Below are positions 1-6,398 of a stretch of DNA of 9,058 nt, piece after piece. The position numbers and the translations under genes were made by a program. Source of the stretch: Bacteroidota bacterium (GTDB lineage: Bacteria > Bacteroidota > Bacteroidia > Cytophagales > Cyclobacteriaceae); contig JAHEMS010000117.1 in assembly GCA_024643595.1 (NCBI GenBank), positions 1 through 9,058 on the forward strand, given 5' to 3'. Each line of letters opens with the position of its first letter. Position 1 is the stretch's first letter. The notes under the pieces were generated by a model. The model was not told the DNA's origin and ran no database searches. It saw nothing but the letters and a program-made list of their open reading frames with translations.

Positions 1-207
1 TCTTTGCGTTTGTTCTTCCGTTCCAACAAAATGACGAAATGACTTGAAGAACCGGTAGTTGGCTGAGAATTGCCAAGTTTTGGCGGTATTATCAAATTGT
101 GACCCGAATGGTGTAACACTGCGGATAGCAACACATCCCTGAGGATACAGAGGATGGTACAAGAGGATAAGAAATAGGATTGAAATGGGGGTAATTATTT
201 TTTTCAT
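1..207 (-). CDS. Presumed outer-membrane beta-barrel protein of Bacteroidota (5' part only)
   Basis: The first 69 codons of a gene whose remainder lies beyond the left edge. The ATG at 207-205 opens a Lys-Lys-initiated hydrophobic stretch (residues 2-16, KKIITPISILFLILL), which reads as a Sec signal peptide, followed by Pro-Gln-Gly-Cys-Val-Ala-Ile-Arg around residues 19-26. The Cys is not preceded by a good lipobox, so signal peptidase I cleavage is more likely than lipidation. The mature start (GCVAIR, then WQFSANYRFFKSFRHFVGTEEQ-like sequence, rich in aromatic residues and alternating in pattern) resembles a Bacteroidota family of uncharacterised proteins that I take to be outer-membrane barrels. 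I recall this from family patterns and cannot confirm it here. No specific function can be assigned. It lies about 195 bp downstream of the 948-403 gene on the same strand and could share its transcript. Confidence 0.7.
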   Translation of the reverse strand, partial: MKKIITPISILFLILLYHPLYPQGCVAIRSVTPFGSQFDNTAKTWQFSANYRFFKSFRHFVGTEEQTQR

Positions 208-402
208 GTGAATTTTTCTTGATAAGAAGCCAAAATGGATATCTGACCCATTATAGACTAGTATTTTTTCGCATCTGTTTTTGATTGCGCAATCAAATGA
301 TGGAATGTGTTAATAGATACTTTTATTTTTCAGCGGACTGGGCTGAAATGTTCATGTTCAATAATTGAATATGAATCGGAGGAGGAGCTCTCCGTAAGTC
401 CG
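208..402. other. Intergenic spacer with a palindrome and a hairpin
   Basis: This AT-rich spacer lies between two minus-strand genes. It holds a perfect 16-bp palindrome (281-296, TTGATTGCGCAATCAA) and a 7-bp hairpin (328-334 with 342-348, TTTCAGC/GCTGAAA, loop GGACTGG). Neither has a T-run on the 3' side in the minus direction, so I see no convincing intrinsic terminator for the upstream gene. No full TAnnTTTG promoter was found for the 207-1 gene. Transcription may continue through from the upstream gene, or start at a promoter I do not recognise. Confidence 0.5.
281..296. repeat. Perfect 16-bp palindrome, operator-like
   Basis: The sequence TTGATTGCGCAATCAA is identical on both strands. 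It lies 74 bp upstream of the ATG of the 207-1 gene. Two-fold symmetric sites of this size are typical of dimeric regulators, but no regulator gene is in view and no second copy was noticed, so the role is open. Confidence 0.4.
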
Positions 403-948
403 TTAGATGTGATGATCGGGTGGAGGAGATTGAACGGATAGATATATTTCTGAAATATCAGTTACTTCCGATGGGAAAAAAGTTTGGGTCATCCAACCAG
501 CATTAGATACCAGCTCGAAAGATAGTTGAGGTTCGTACTCCTTAAGAAGCTTAACCAGTGATTGACTATTTGTTTTTTCAGATACAGGCAGGTCATTTGC
601 GAGCTTACTATAATTATTAAGCGCTTCATCAATTTGTTTTAACTGACGGTCTTTGATGCACACAACATATAAAGTATCGTTGGCAAGTTTTTGCTTCACC
701 AATTTATAATGGTCTCCCTGATATTCGAATTTACCATTAGTGCGTTCATAGTCCGTTTGTTGAAGTGGATAGGGCAACGTAATAGGTATCTTAATTTCGA
801 CCGTTTCCTGCGGGGTGTAGTTTCCTGCATCAAGTCGCTTCACTAATTCTTCGTGGGCATTGAGACGCCAGCCCAAGAAAATAAGGTAATACCCTCCCAC
901 GTTGAAGAGAAATATAACCAGTAGAGCTATGGTAAGAGTCTTTTTCAA
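403..948 (-). CDS. Conserved small membrane-anchored protein, function unknown
   Basis: I assign no function. From the TTG at 948 the product is 181 residues: MKK, then one strong membrane helix (about residues 4-24, TLTIALLVIFLFNVGGYYLIF), then a soluble, probably periplasmic domain with a run KLVKQKLANDTLYVVCIKD near residues 83-101 and a C-terminal PPPDHH tail. A single-span anchor with a small domain is typical of accessory envelope proteins. The same frame stays open upstream to another TTG at 1005 (200 residues) with no ATG in between. I prefer 948 because it puts MKK directly before the helix, as in ordinary signal anchors, but the start is uncertain. It lies downstream of the nqrF terminator, so it should have its own promoter. 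It shares strand with the 207-1 gene, whose product is also predicted to be an envelope protein. Confidence 0.75.
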   Translation of the reverse strand: MKKTLTIALLVIFLFNVGGYYLIFLGWRLNAHEELVKRLDAGNYTPQETVEIKIPITLPYPLQQTDYERTNGKFEYQGDHYKLVKQKLANDTLYVVCIKDRQLKQIDEALNNYSKLANDLPVSEKTNSQSLVKLLKEYEPQLSFELVSNAGWMTQTFFPSEVTDISEIYLSVQSPPPDHHI

Positions 949-1061
949 AGAAAAATTTTGGAATCGAATTAACAAAGTAATTAAAATTCTTTGATGTAAT
1001 AGCAATAAATGATTTAAAATAACTTCAATTGGACTACTAATAGGGAAACAAACCTGGGAAT

Positions 1062-1096
1062 AAAAAAAAGCCTTCAGGAAATTTGAAGGCTTTTTA
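1062..1096 (-). terminator. Rho-independent terminator after nqrF
   Basis: A stem of 12 bp (1065-1076 with 1084-1095, core AAGCCTTCA/TGAAGGCTT) with loop GGAAATT is followed on the minus strand by a run of T residues. It begins about 20 nt past the nqrF stop. The plus strand also has a short T run after the stem, but no plus-strand gene ends here. Confidence 0.9.
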
Positions 1097-1114
1097 TCAA
1101 TGAATCAGAGGATT

Positions 1115-2407
1115 TTATCCCCCAAAATCATCAAAACGAATATTCTCTTTAGGAATACCCATATCATCAAGCATCTTCAAAATCGCAGCATTCATCATTG
1201 GAGGGCCACAAAGATAGAATTCAACGTCTTCTGGCGATTCATGCTTGCTCAAATAATTGTCATATAAACATTTATGAATGAAACCTATATAGCCATCTCC
1301 TTCTCGGTCATCCAGACTAGTCTTTACTTTCCAGTTATCTTCCGGTAGTGGTTCTGACAAGCCGATGTGGAATTGGAAGTTTGGAAACTCCTGCTCGATT
1401 TTTCTAAAGTGTTCCGTATAGAATAGCTCCTTCTTTGAGCGCCCGCCATACCAGTAGGAAACCTTACGATGTGATTTTTCAGTATGAAACAAATGGAAAA
1501 TCTGTGCCCGTAGCGGGGCCATGCCAGCTCCGCCTCCAACATAGATCATTTCACGTTGAGTCTTATTGATGTGGAATTCACCGTAAGGGCCAGATATGGT
1601 TACTTTATCACCTGGCTTTCGTGAGAACACATAAGAAGAACAAACGCCCGGGTTCACGTCCATCCATTTGTTATTGGCACGATCCCATGGTGGCGTAGCG
1701 ATACGGATATTCAACATCACAATATTGCCTTCCGCTGGATGGTTTGCCATGGAGTAAGCGCGGAAGATGGGTTCTTCATTTTTCATTTTAAGACCCCACA
1801 ACTTAAACTTGTCCCAATCAGATTGAAACACATCTTGCTTATGGCCAAGGTCGGGATGAGGTGTAATGTCCATAGTTTTGAAATCGACATTCACTTCTGG
1901 TACGTCTATCTGAATATAACCTCCAGCTTCAAATTTTAAGGTCTCCCCGGGAGGCAGTTTTACCACAAATTCTTTAATGAATGTTGAAACATTATAATTC
2001 GACACCACTTCGCATTCCCACTTTTTGATACCGAAAATTTCCTCCGGAATACGAATGTCAAGGTCTTGCTTCACTTTCACCTGGCAGCCCAAACGAACAT
2101 GTTCTTTCTGCTCTTTGCGGCTAAGGTGTCCTACTTCAGTCGGTAAAACATCGCCTCCACCTGACTCCACAACACACTTACACATGGCGCATGTACCACC
2201 GCCTCCACAGGCTGAGGGTAAGAAAATCTTCTCATTGGCGAGTGTAGAAAGTAATGAACTGCCCGCTGATACAGTAATGGTTTTTTCTCCGTTTATCTGG
2301 ATTTTTACGGGGCCCGACTGAACAAGCTTTTTCTGCGCATAAATTAATAAACCCACCAAAAGCAGAATTACTACGGTAAAAGCGATAATTGAACTGAATA
2401 TTAGCAT
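1115..2407 (-). CDS. nqrF: Na+-translocating NADH:quinone oxidoreductase subunit F
   Basis: NqrF is the NADH-oxidising entry subunit of the six-subunit Na+-NQR complex. It takes a hydride onto FAD and passes electrons through a 2Fe-2S centre to the membrane subunits that pump Na+. The 430 residues show the family layout: an N-terminal membrane helix (about 3-24); a ferredoxin domain with cluster ligands C67, C73, C76 and C108 (pattern CGGGGTCAMC plus LGC); the PEEIFGIKKWEC linker; an FAD-binding RAYS motif (216-219); the NAD(P)-binding GGGAGMAPLR (291-300); CGPPMM (400-405); and the terminal FDDFGG. Length and motifs are normal for the family. No other nqr gene is adjacent: upstream is hom, with a terminator between, and downstream is a terminator. 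The partners nqrA-E must lie elsewhere. A -7 element sits just upstream of the start. Confidence 0.97.
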   Translation of the reverse strand: MLIFSSIIAFTVVILLLVGLLIYAQKKLVQSGPVKIQINGEKTITVSAGSSLLSTLANEKIFLPSACGGGGTCAMCKCVVESGGGDVLPTEVGHLSRKEQKEHVRLGCQVKVKQDLDIRIPEEIFGIKKWECEVVSNYNVSTFIKEFVVKLPPGETLKFEAGGYIQIDVPEVNVDFKTMDITPHPDLGHKQDVFQSDWDKFKLWGLKMKNEEPIFRAYSMANHPAEGNIVMLNIRIATPPWDRANNKWMDVNPGVCSSYVFSRKPGDKVTISGPYGEFHINKTQREMIYVGGGAGMAPLRAQIFHLFHTEKSHRKVSYWYGGRSKKELFYTEHFRKIEQEFPNFQFHIGLSEPLPEDNWKVKTSLDDREGDGYIGFIHKCLYDNYLSKHESPEDVEFYLCGPPMMNAAILKMLDDMGIPKENIRFDDFGG

Positions 2408-2432
2408 GGATAGACAAGATTAACTTGGGCTA

Positions 2433-2440
2433 CAAATATA
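2433..2440 (-). promoter_or_regulatory. nqrF promoter -7 element (TATATTTG)
   Basis: On the minus strand TATATTTG matches the Bacteroidota TAnnTTTG consensus exactly, 25 nt before the nqrF ATG, which implies a leader of roughly 20 nt. No clear TTTG -33 element is seen at the expected 19-21 nt spacing. Its place between the hom terminator and nqrF supports a separate transcription unit. Confidence 0.6.
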
Positions 2441-2496
2441 GGAATCGGAGTTAAAATCATTTCATTAACCGGGTCTTAAAATTAAGGATTGAAGGC

Positions 2497-2526
2497 AATA
2501 AAAATGGCGATCACATTAGATCGCCA
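2497..2526 (-). terminator. Terminator after hom, end of the met operon
   Basis: The 8-bp stem TGGCGATC/GATCGCCA (2505-2512 with 2519-2526), loop of 6, is followed on the minus strand by TTTTTATT. It lies about 50 nt past the hom stop and separates the methionine operon from nqrF. Confidence 0.82.
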
Positions 2527-2575
2527 ATATTTTGTTTAACCTGGATATCAGTAGGATCACAAAAGCCTGAAATTC

Positions 2576-3802
2576 TCAGGCGGAAAGACGCTCACCTTTT
2601 TTAATTTGACTTGCGCCAACAAGGTTAGGCGTGGGGGCCAGAATCACGCTTAAGTCATCCCATTGCGACCATTCTTTTAGTTTTTCAAGACTAATTGTTC
2701 CATGAAGATATTGAAATCCCTTGCCCTGGTAGCCTCCCTTGAAATTATCGAAATCCCGGTTCGTGATGAGCGACCCTTCCGGGGAGCTGATGACAACATC
2801 TACAAAGGCCTCGTTGGAGAAAGGAAAAGCATCTCCTTGTGTATATTTTTTGTATTCATAACGATAGTCAAAGGTAAGTGCAGAAATGTCAGATAGTACG
2901 GCGGATCCGGTAGGATAACTGCCAGCACCTTTTCCAATAAACACCTGCTTTTCTGCGAAAGCACCTTCCACCAACACGGCATTGTATTCATTACGAACAT
3001 TGGCGAGCATATGATCGGCTGGAATAAATTGCGGAGCGACAAAGCCATAAATGCTGCCATCAATTTTGTAAGCTCGTGCCACTAGTTTAATGGTAAGATC
3101 ATTTTCTTTCGCATATTTTAAATCTACTTCTGATATTTTTTGAATTCCAACGTTGATAATATTTTCGGGCTTCACAAAAGCGCCAAAGGTATGAGCGATT
3201 GCAATAGTAAGTTTAAACTTGGGATCATACCCTTCTACATCCAGTGATGGATCACTCTCGGCAAAACCTAAATCCTGTGCCGCCTTCAATGCTTCGATAT
3301 AGGTTTTTCTTTCTTCGAATACTTTGGTCAGAATGTAATTAGTTGATCCATTAAATATACCTTCAATGCTGGTGATCATATCATTGTCGTAATACTCTTC
3401 CAGGTTGCGAAGTATAGGAATGCTGCCGCAAACGGCTCCTTCGTATAAAATGGAGCGATCATATTTTTTTTGAAGCTCATAGATTTCTTCCAAGTGCTCG
3501 GCCAGCATTTTTTTGTTTGCCGTAACCACGTGCTTCCCATTTTCAACGGCTTTCTTAATGATTTCAAAGGCGGCCTTCGCATCATCAATCAATTCAACCA
3601 CTACATCAATTTCCGAATCTTCAAGTATTTCGGCAGCATCGTAAGTAAAAAATGAAACATCGATGGGCCTTTGTTTGTGATGATCTTTCACACAGATCTT
3701 TTTGATTTCTGCTTTCACACCATGTGTTTCGTGCAGCACATGATATAATCCCTGGCCAACGCAGCCAAAACCAAACAGGCCTAATTTTAATTTCTTCTTC
3801 AT
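2576..3802 (-). CDS. hom: Homoserine dehydrogenase (monofunctional)
   Basis: The enzyme reduces aspartate semialdehyde to homoserine with NAD(P)H, the branch to methionine and threonine. The 408 residues show the N-terminal Rossmann motif G11-F-G13-C-V-G16, TANKK (94-98) closing the nucleotide-binding half, EGAVCGSIPIL (121-131) and NGSTNYIL (151-158) of the dimer/catalytic region, and the ESDPSLDVEGYDPKFKL segment (182-198), whose K197 aligns with the catalytic lysine, plus GAGSYPTGSAVLSD (292-305). There is no fused aspartokinase. The last 90 or so residues may be a divergent ACT-like region, but I see no clear ACT motif. The ATG overlaps the metX stop as ATGA (3802-3799), which indicates translational coupling. 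Its position in a SAM-riboswitch operon suggests an isozyme dedicated to methionine (inference). Confidence 0.96.
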   Translation of the reverse strand: MKKKLKLGLFGFGCVGQGLYHVLHETHGVKAEIKKICVKDHHKQRPIDVSFFTYDAAEILEDSEIDVVVELIDDAKAAFEIIKKAVENGKHVVTANKKMLAEHLEEIYELQKKYDRSILYEGAVCGSIPILRNLEEYYDNDMITSIEGIFNGSTNYILTKVFEERKTYIEALKAAQDLGFAESDPSLDVEGYDPKFKLTIAIAHTFGAFVKPENIINVGIQKISEVDLKYAKENDLTIKLVARAYKIDGSIYGFVAPQFIPADHMLANVRNEYNAVLVEGAFAEKQVFIGKGAGSYPTGSAVLSDISALTFDYRYEYKKYTQGDAFPFSNEAFVDVVISSPEGSLITNRDFDNFKGGYQGKGFQYLHGTISLEKLKEWSQWDDLSVILAPTPNLVGASQIKKGERLSA

Positions 3803-4845
3803 AGTGTAATTTCTTTCTTAAAGTCTTTTGTAAGAAAATTTCTTACGATTGATTTGAATTGATCAAATTCTACCAGAAAACCATCATGGCCATGAGCTGA
3901 ATGCATGGCGGCAAACTGCGCTCCTTTAATGTGTTGCGCTAAGAATTTTTGTTCTTGAATCGGAAATAATAAGTCGGTATCTATTCCAATCACCAGGGTT
4001 TTTGCTTTGATATTTTTTAGTGCATCTTCAATACTTGTTCTGCCGCGACCAACTTGATGACTGTCCATTGCTTTCGTCAGAACCCAGTATGAAAATGCAT
4101 TGAAGCGGTTGGAAAGTTTTTGTCCCTGGTAGCGTTGATAAGAGGATGCCCTGAAATTATCCAGCGTATCTAGATTTTTTTCCGTTTGTGTTTGCTTATA
4201 GGTTGTATAGGTACGAAAGGAGATCATGCCTATAGCTCTTGCCGCCTTCATACCATCAGTTCCGGCGCGAGGATTATTTTCTTTCCAGGTGCTATCGGCT
4301 TCAATAGCCATGCGCTGTGCTTCATTAATTGCAATCGCCCAGGGAGAATGAAATGCATTGGTGGCAATAGGTATGATGTGATCAAAAGCTTCGGGCTTAA
4401 TAATCGCCCACTCCAAAACCTGCTGACCACCAAGTGATCCGCCTAACAGTGTATGAATTTTGTTTATTCCTAAGCTTTCCCTTAGTAAATCAAATGCATT
4501 AACAATATCGCGATTAGTAATCGGAGGGAACTCATGATAGAACGGATGGTTTGTTTTTGGATTCAATGAAAGTGGTCCAGTCGAACCATAGCAACCTCCC
4601 AGCGAATTGGCACAGATAATAAAATAATCATTAGGGTTGAATGGAGTGCCTTCTGTAAATAATTCTTTCCACCAGTCTGTAAAATCAGAACTGCCAGTAA
4701 GGGCATGACAGATCCATATGACATTGTTTCGCTCTTTATTAAGTTGGCCCAGGGTGGTGTATTTAAGCTGGAAGTCCAGGAGCGAACCCCCGGACTCCAG
4801 TTTAAATTCACCGGTAAAGTGAAATATGGAATCAGTCTTCAACAT
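3799..4845 (-). CDS. metX: Homoserine O-acyltransferase (MetX, probably acetyltransferase)
   Basis: MetX acylates the hydroxyl of homoserine, usually from acetyl-CoA, to give the substrate of MetY. The 348-residue alpha/beta-hydrolase fold protein shows CHALTGSS (46-53), ANSLGGCYGSTGP (79-91), the nucleophile elbow GGSLGG with S137, TDLLFP with the triad aspartate D291, and GHDGFLVE with the triad histidine H320. Length is normal for the family. MetX-fold enzymes can use acetyl- or succinyl-CoA, and sequence reading alone does not settle this; acetyl is the likely donor because the neighbour is an O-acetylhomoserine-type sulfhydrylase. The ATG lies 6 nt after the position where unbroken metY would stop, and the stop overlaps hom by ATGA. 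Confidence 0.95.
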   Translation of the reverse strand: MLKTDSIFHFTGEFKLESGGSLLDFQLKYTTLGQLNKERNNVIWICHALTGSSDFTDWWKELFTEGTPFNPNDYFIICANSLGGCYGSTGPLSLNPKTNHPFYHEFPPITNRDIVNAFDLLRESLGINKIHTLLGGSLGGQQVLEWAIIKPEAFDHIIPIATNAFHSPWAIAINEAQRMAIEADSTWKENNPRAGTDGMKAARAIGMISFRTYTTYKQTQTEKNLDTLDNFRASSYQRYQGQKLSNRFNAFSYWVLTKAMDSHQVGRGRTSIEDALKNIKAKTLVIGIDTDLLFPIQEQKFLAQHIKGAQFAAMHSAHGHDGFLVEFDQFKSIVRNFLTKDFKKEITL

Positions 4846-4851
4846 TTAAAA

Positions 4852-4982
4852 TCAGGACGCTAATTCTTTGGCAAAAACTTTTTCAAAGGCTTGCTGGAAG
4901 TCTGCTTTGATATCGTCAATATGTTCTATGCCGGTTGAAACACGCAGTAAAGTTGGCAGTACACCGGAGGCAAGCTGTTCTG
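4852..4982 (-). pseudogene. metY: Displaced C-terminal coding segment of metY, out of frame
   Basis: Starting from GAA at 4980, the frame one step away from the metY ORF reads EQLASGVLPTLLRVSTGIEH and then IDDIKADFQQAFEKVFAKELAS, with a TGA at 4854-4852. This is the standard C-terminus of the Cys/Met-metabolism PLP family, including the LxRxS-GIEH motif whose arginine binds the substrate carboxylate. It joins the metY frame at CAT-CA/GAACAG (4985-4975). From metY ATG to this TGA is 1307 nt, so one base, or 3n+1 bases, is missing. Relatives usually have a few residues (such as QLSEE) between HQ and EQLA, so a loss of about 16 nt fits best. Confidence 0.85.
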
Positions 4983-6158
4983 ATGGGTGGTGGCGGAAGG
5001 CTGAATGATCAGGGTCTTCGCATCGCCTACATTGGCCAGGTGACTTACCAATTTAAGATTGTCAATAACAGCACTACTATGCTCTTTGGTGCCTTTTACG
5101 GTGAAAGACAGAACACCGCCGAATCCATTTTTCAAATACTTCTTCGCGAGGTGATGATAAGTGCTTGAAGCAAGTCCTGGATAATTAACACTTTCAATTT
5201 GGGGATGTTGTTCCAACCATTGTGCTAAGGCCAAAGCATTATCCACTGAACGCTGAACACGAAGTGACAATGTTTCAAGTCCCTGCAAGAAAAGGAATGA
5301 ATTGAATGGACTCAGTGCAGGTCCAAAATCCCTAAGTCCTTCAACTCGTGCCCGAATGATGAAAGCGATGTTTGGCAAACCTAACGGATTATTGAAGCCG
5401 AAGACATCACCAAATTTCAATCCATGATATCCTTCTGAGGGTTCTGTAAATTGAGGGTACTTACCATTGTTCCAATTGTAATTTCCTCCATCCACAATAA
5501 CACCACCAATAGATGTTCCGTGGCCTCCAATCCATTTGGTTGCAGATTCTACCACTATATGGGCGCCATGTTCCAGTGGACGGAACAAATAGCCAGCAGC
5601 ACCGAAAGTATTGTCAACAATCAACGGCAGGTCATGTTTTTTAGCCAAGGCAGCGATCGCTTCAAAATCCGGAATATTGAATCCTGGATTACCTATTGTT
5701 TCCAGATACAATGCCTTAGTTTTTGAATCAATCAGTTTTTCAAATGATTCGACGGTATCGCCTTCCGCGAAGCGCACATCAATACCAAGCCTTTTAAAGG
5801 CAACTTTGAACTGATTGTATGTGCCACCGTAAAGGAATGAGGTAGAAACAAAGTTGTCACCTGCCTGAAGAATGTTATTTAACGCAATGAACTGAGACGC
5901 TTGTCCGGAGCCAACCGCCAATGCAGCTACCCCACCTTCCAGTGCGGCAATGCGCTTTTCAAACACATCGGTGGTTGGATTCATGATTCGCGTGTAGATA
6001 TTTCCGAATTCTTTCAATGCGAAAAGGTTGGCGCCATGTTCTGCATTTTTGAAAACAAAAGAAGAGGTTTGGTAAATCGGCACAGCACGGGAACCAGTAG
6101 TAGGGTCCGCTTCCTGACCTGCATGAAGTTGAAGGGTTTCAAATCGTAAGTTTGACAT
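4926..6158 (-). CDS. metY: O-acetylhomoserine aminocarboxypropyltransferase, frameshifted near the C-terminus
   Basis: MetY (O-acetylhomoserine sulfhydrylase) is a PLP enzyme that replaces the acyl group of O-acetylhomoserine with sulfide to give homocysteine. Residues 1-392 are a normal member: FETLQLHAGQ at the start, YTR (55-57, PLP phosphate contact from the neighbouring subunit), GSGQAS (83-88), the PLP ring aspartate D182 in VDNTFG, and the Schiff-base lysine K208 in SATKWIGGHG. After THQ (391-393) the frame leaves the family sequence and ends after 17 unrelated residues at a TAG (4928-4926). The expected tail is present in another frame down to 4852. As read, the protein lacks the carboxylate-binding arginine and the final helices, so it is probably inactive unless the shift is a sequencing error. 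It is the first gene of the SAM-controlled operon. Confidence 0.88.
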   Translation of the reverse strand: MSNLRFETLQLHAGQEADPTTGSRAVPIYQTSSFVFKNAEHGANLFALKEFGNIYTRIMNPTTDVFEKRIAALEGGVAALAVGSGQASQFIALNNILQAGDNFVSTSFLYGGTYNQFKVAFKRLGIDVRFAEGDTVESFEKLIDSKTKALYLETIGNPGFNIPDFEAIAALAKKHDLPLIVDNTFGAAGYLFRPLEHGAHIVVESATKWIGGHGTSIGGVIVDGGNYNWNNGKYPQFTEPSEGYHGLKFGDVFGFNNPLGLPNIAFIIRARVEGLRDFGPALSPFNSFLFLQGLETLSLRVQRSVDNALALAQWLEQHPQIESVNYPGLASSTYHHLAKKYLKNGFGGVLSFTVKGTKEHSSAVIDNLKLVSHLANVGDAKTLIIQPSATTHQNSLPPVYCQLYCVFQPA

Positions 6159-6190
6159 AATGATAAATTTAATGTGTTAAGTAAAATGAA

Positions 6191-6349
6191 CTAGTTAGTG
6201 AGAAGCTGATGGGGTATCAACCTTTTAATTGAAGATTTAAGTATGCTGCAAATGGTCATGTTTTTAAAGTTAAATGTTTTGAATGTGTTTTGAATATGAA
6301 GTGAGTAACCTAATCGTAACCCTAATTGCCTGTCACCTGGCAGGGTCAT
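6191..6349 (-). other. Open 52-codon frame in the metY leader, doubtful
   Basis: An ATG at 6349-6347, inside a hairpin, opens 52 codons to a TAG at 6193-6191, 32 nt before metY. The product (MTLPGDRQLGLRLGYS...) shows no domain I know, and it is basic with AT-rich codons as expected by chance in this leader. I list it only because it follows the other leader ORF and ends close to metY, which would allow reinitiation. Confidence 0.12.
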
Positions 6350-6356
6350 AGATTAG
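6310..6356 (-). repeat. Long imperfect inverted repeat, REP-like hairpin
   Basis: On the minus strand CTAATC (6356-6351) pairs with GATTAG (6315-6310). Inside, GACCCT pairs with AGGGTT (6347-6342 with 6323-6318, one G-U) and GCC with GGC (6341-6339 with 6330-6328). No T-run follows on the minus strand, so it is not a simple intrinsic terminator. The CCTGCCAGGT core resembles short palindromes I associate with intergenic repeats in this phylum. It could be either a REP-type repeat or part of the metY leader structure. Confidence 0.55.
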
Positions 6357-6357
6357 T

Positions 6358-6393
6358 TTGTTGCCAAGGGCGCTACGCCCATCTTGCGACAAC
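6358..6393 (-). repeat. GC-rich hairpin just after the leader ORF
   Basis: On the minus strand GGGC/GCCC (around GGGCGTAGCGCCC, 6380-6368) is the inner stem, flanked by CAA/TTG and by TTGTCGC (6392-6386) facing GCAACAA (6364-6358) with one mismatch. The outer arm starts 6 nt after the stop codon of the 45-codon leader ORF. It is followed directly by the 6356-6310 palindrome. It may be a leader attenuation hairpin or a REP-like element. Confidence 0.6.
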
Positions 6394-6398
6394 TTCAA

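Noticed and set aside
250..255. TATAAT on the minus strand as a promoter for the 207-1 gene
   Set aside because: Bacteroidota primary sigma factor uses TAnnTTTG rather than the TATAAT box, and no matching -33 element is present.
328..348. TTTCAGC/GCTGAAA hairpin as a terminator of the 948-403 gene
   Set aside because: In the minus direction it is followed by A-rich, not T-rich, sequence.
2025..2321. 98-codon plus-strand frame opposite nqrF
   Set aside because: Antisense to the ferredoxin domain of nqrF; composition follows the complementary strand.
4980..4990. Programmed ribosomal frameshifting as an explanation of the metY break
   Set aside because: No slippery heptamer, internal Shine-Dalgarno or strong downstream structure is seen at CATCAGAACAG, and relatives have extra residues here, so a deletion or error is more likely.
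5451..5726. 91-codon plus-strand frame opposite metY
   Set aside because: Antisense to the PLP-binding core of metY; no family features.
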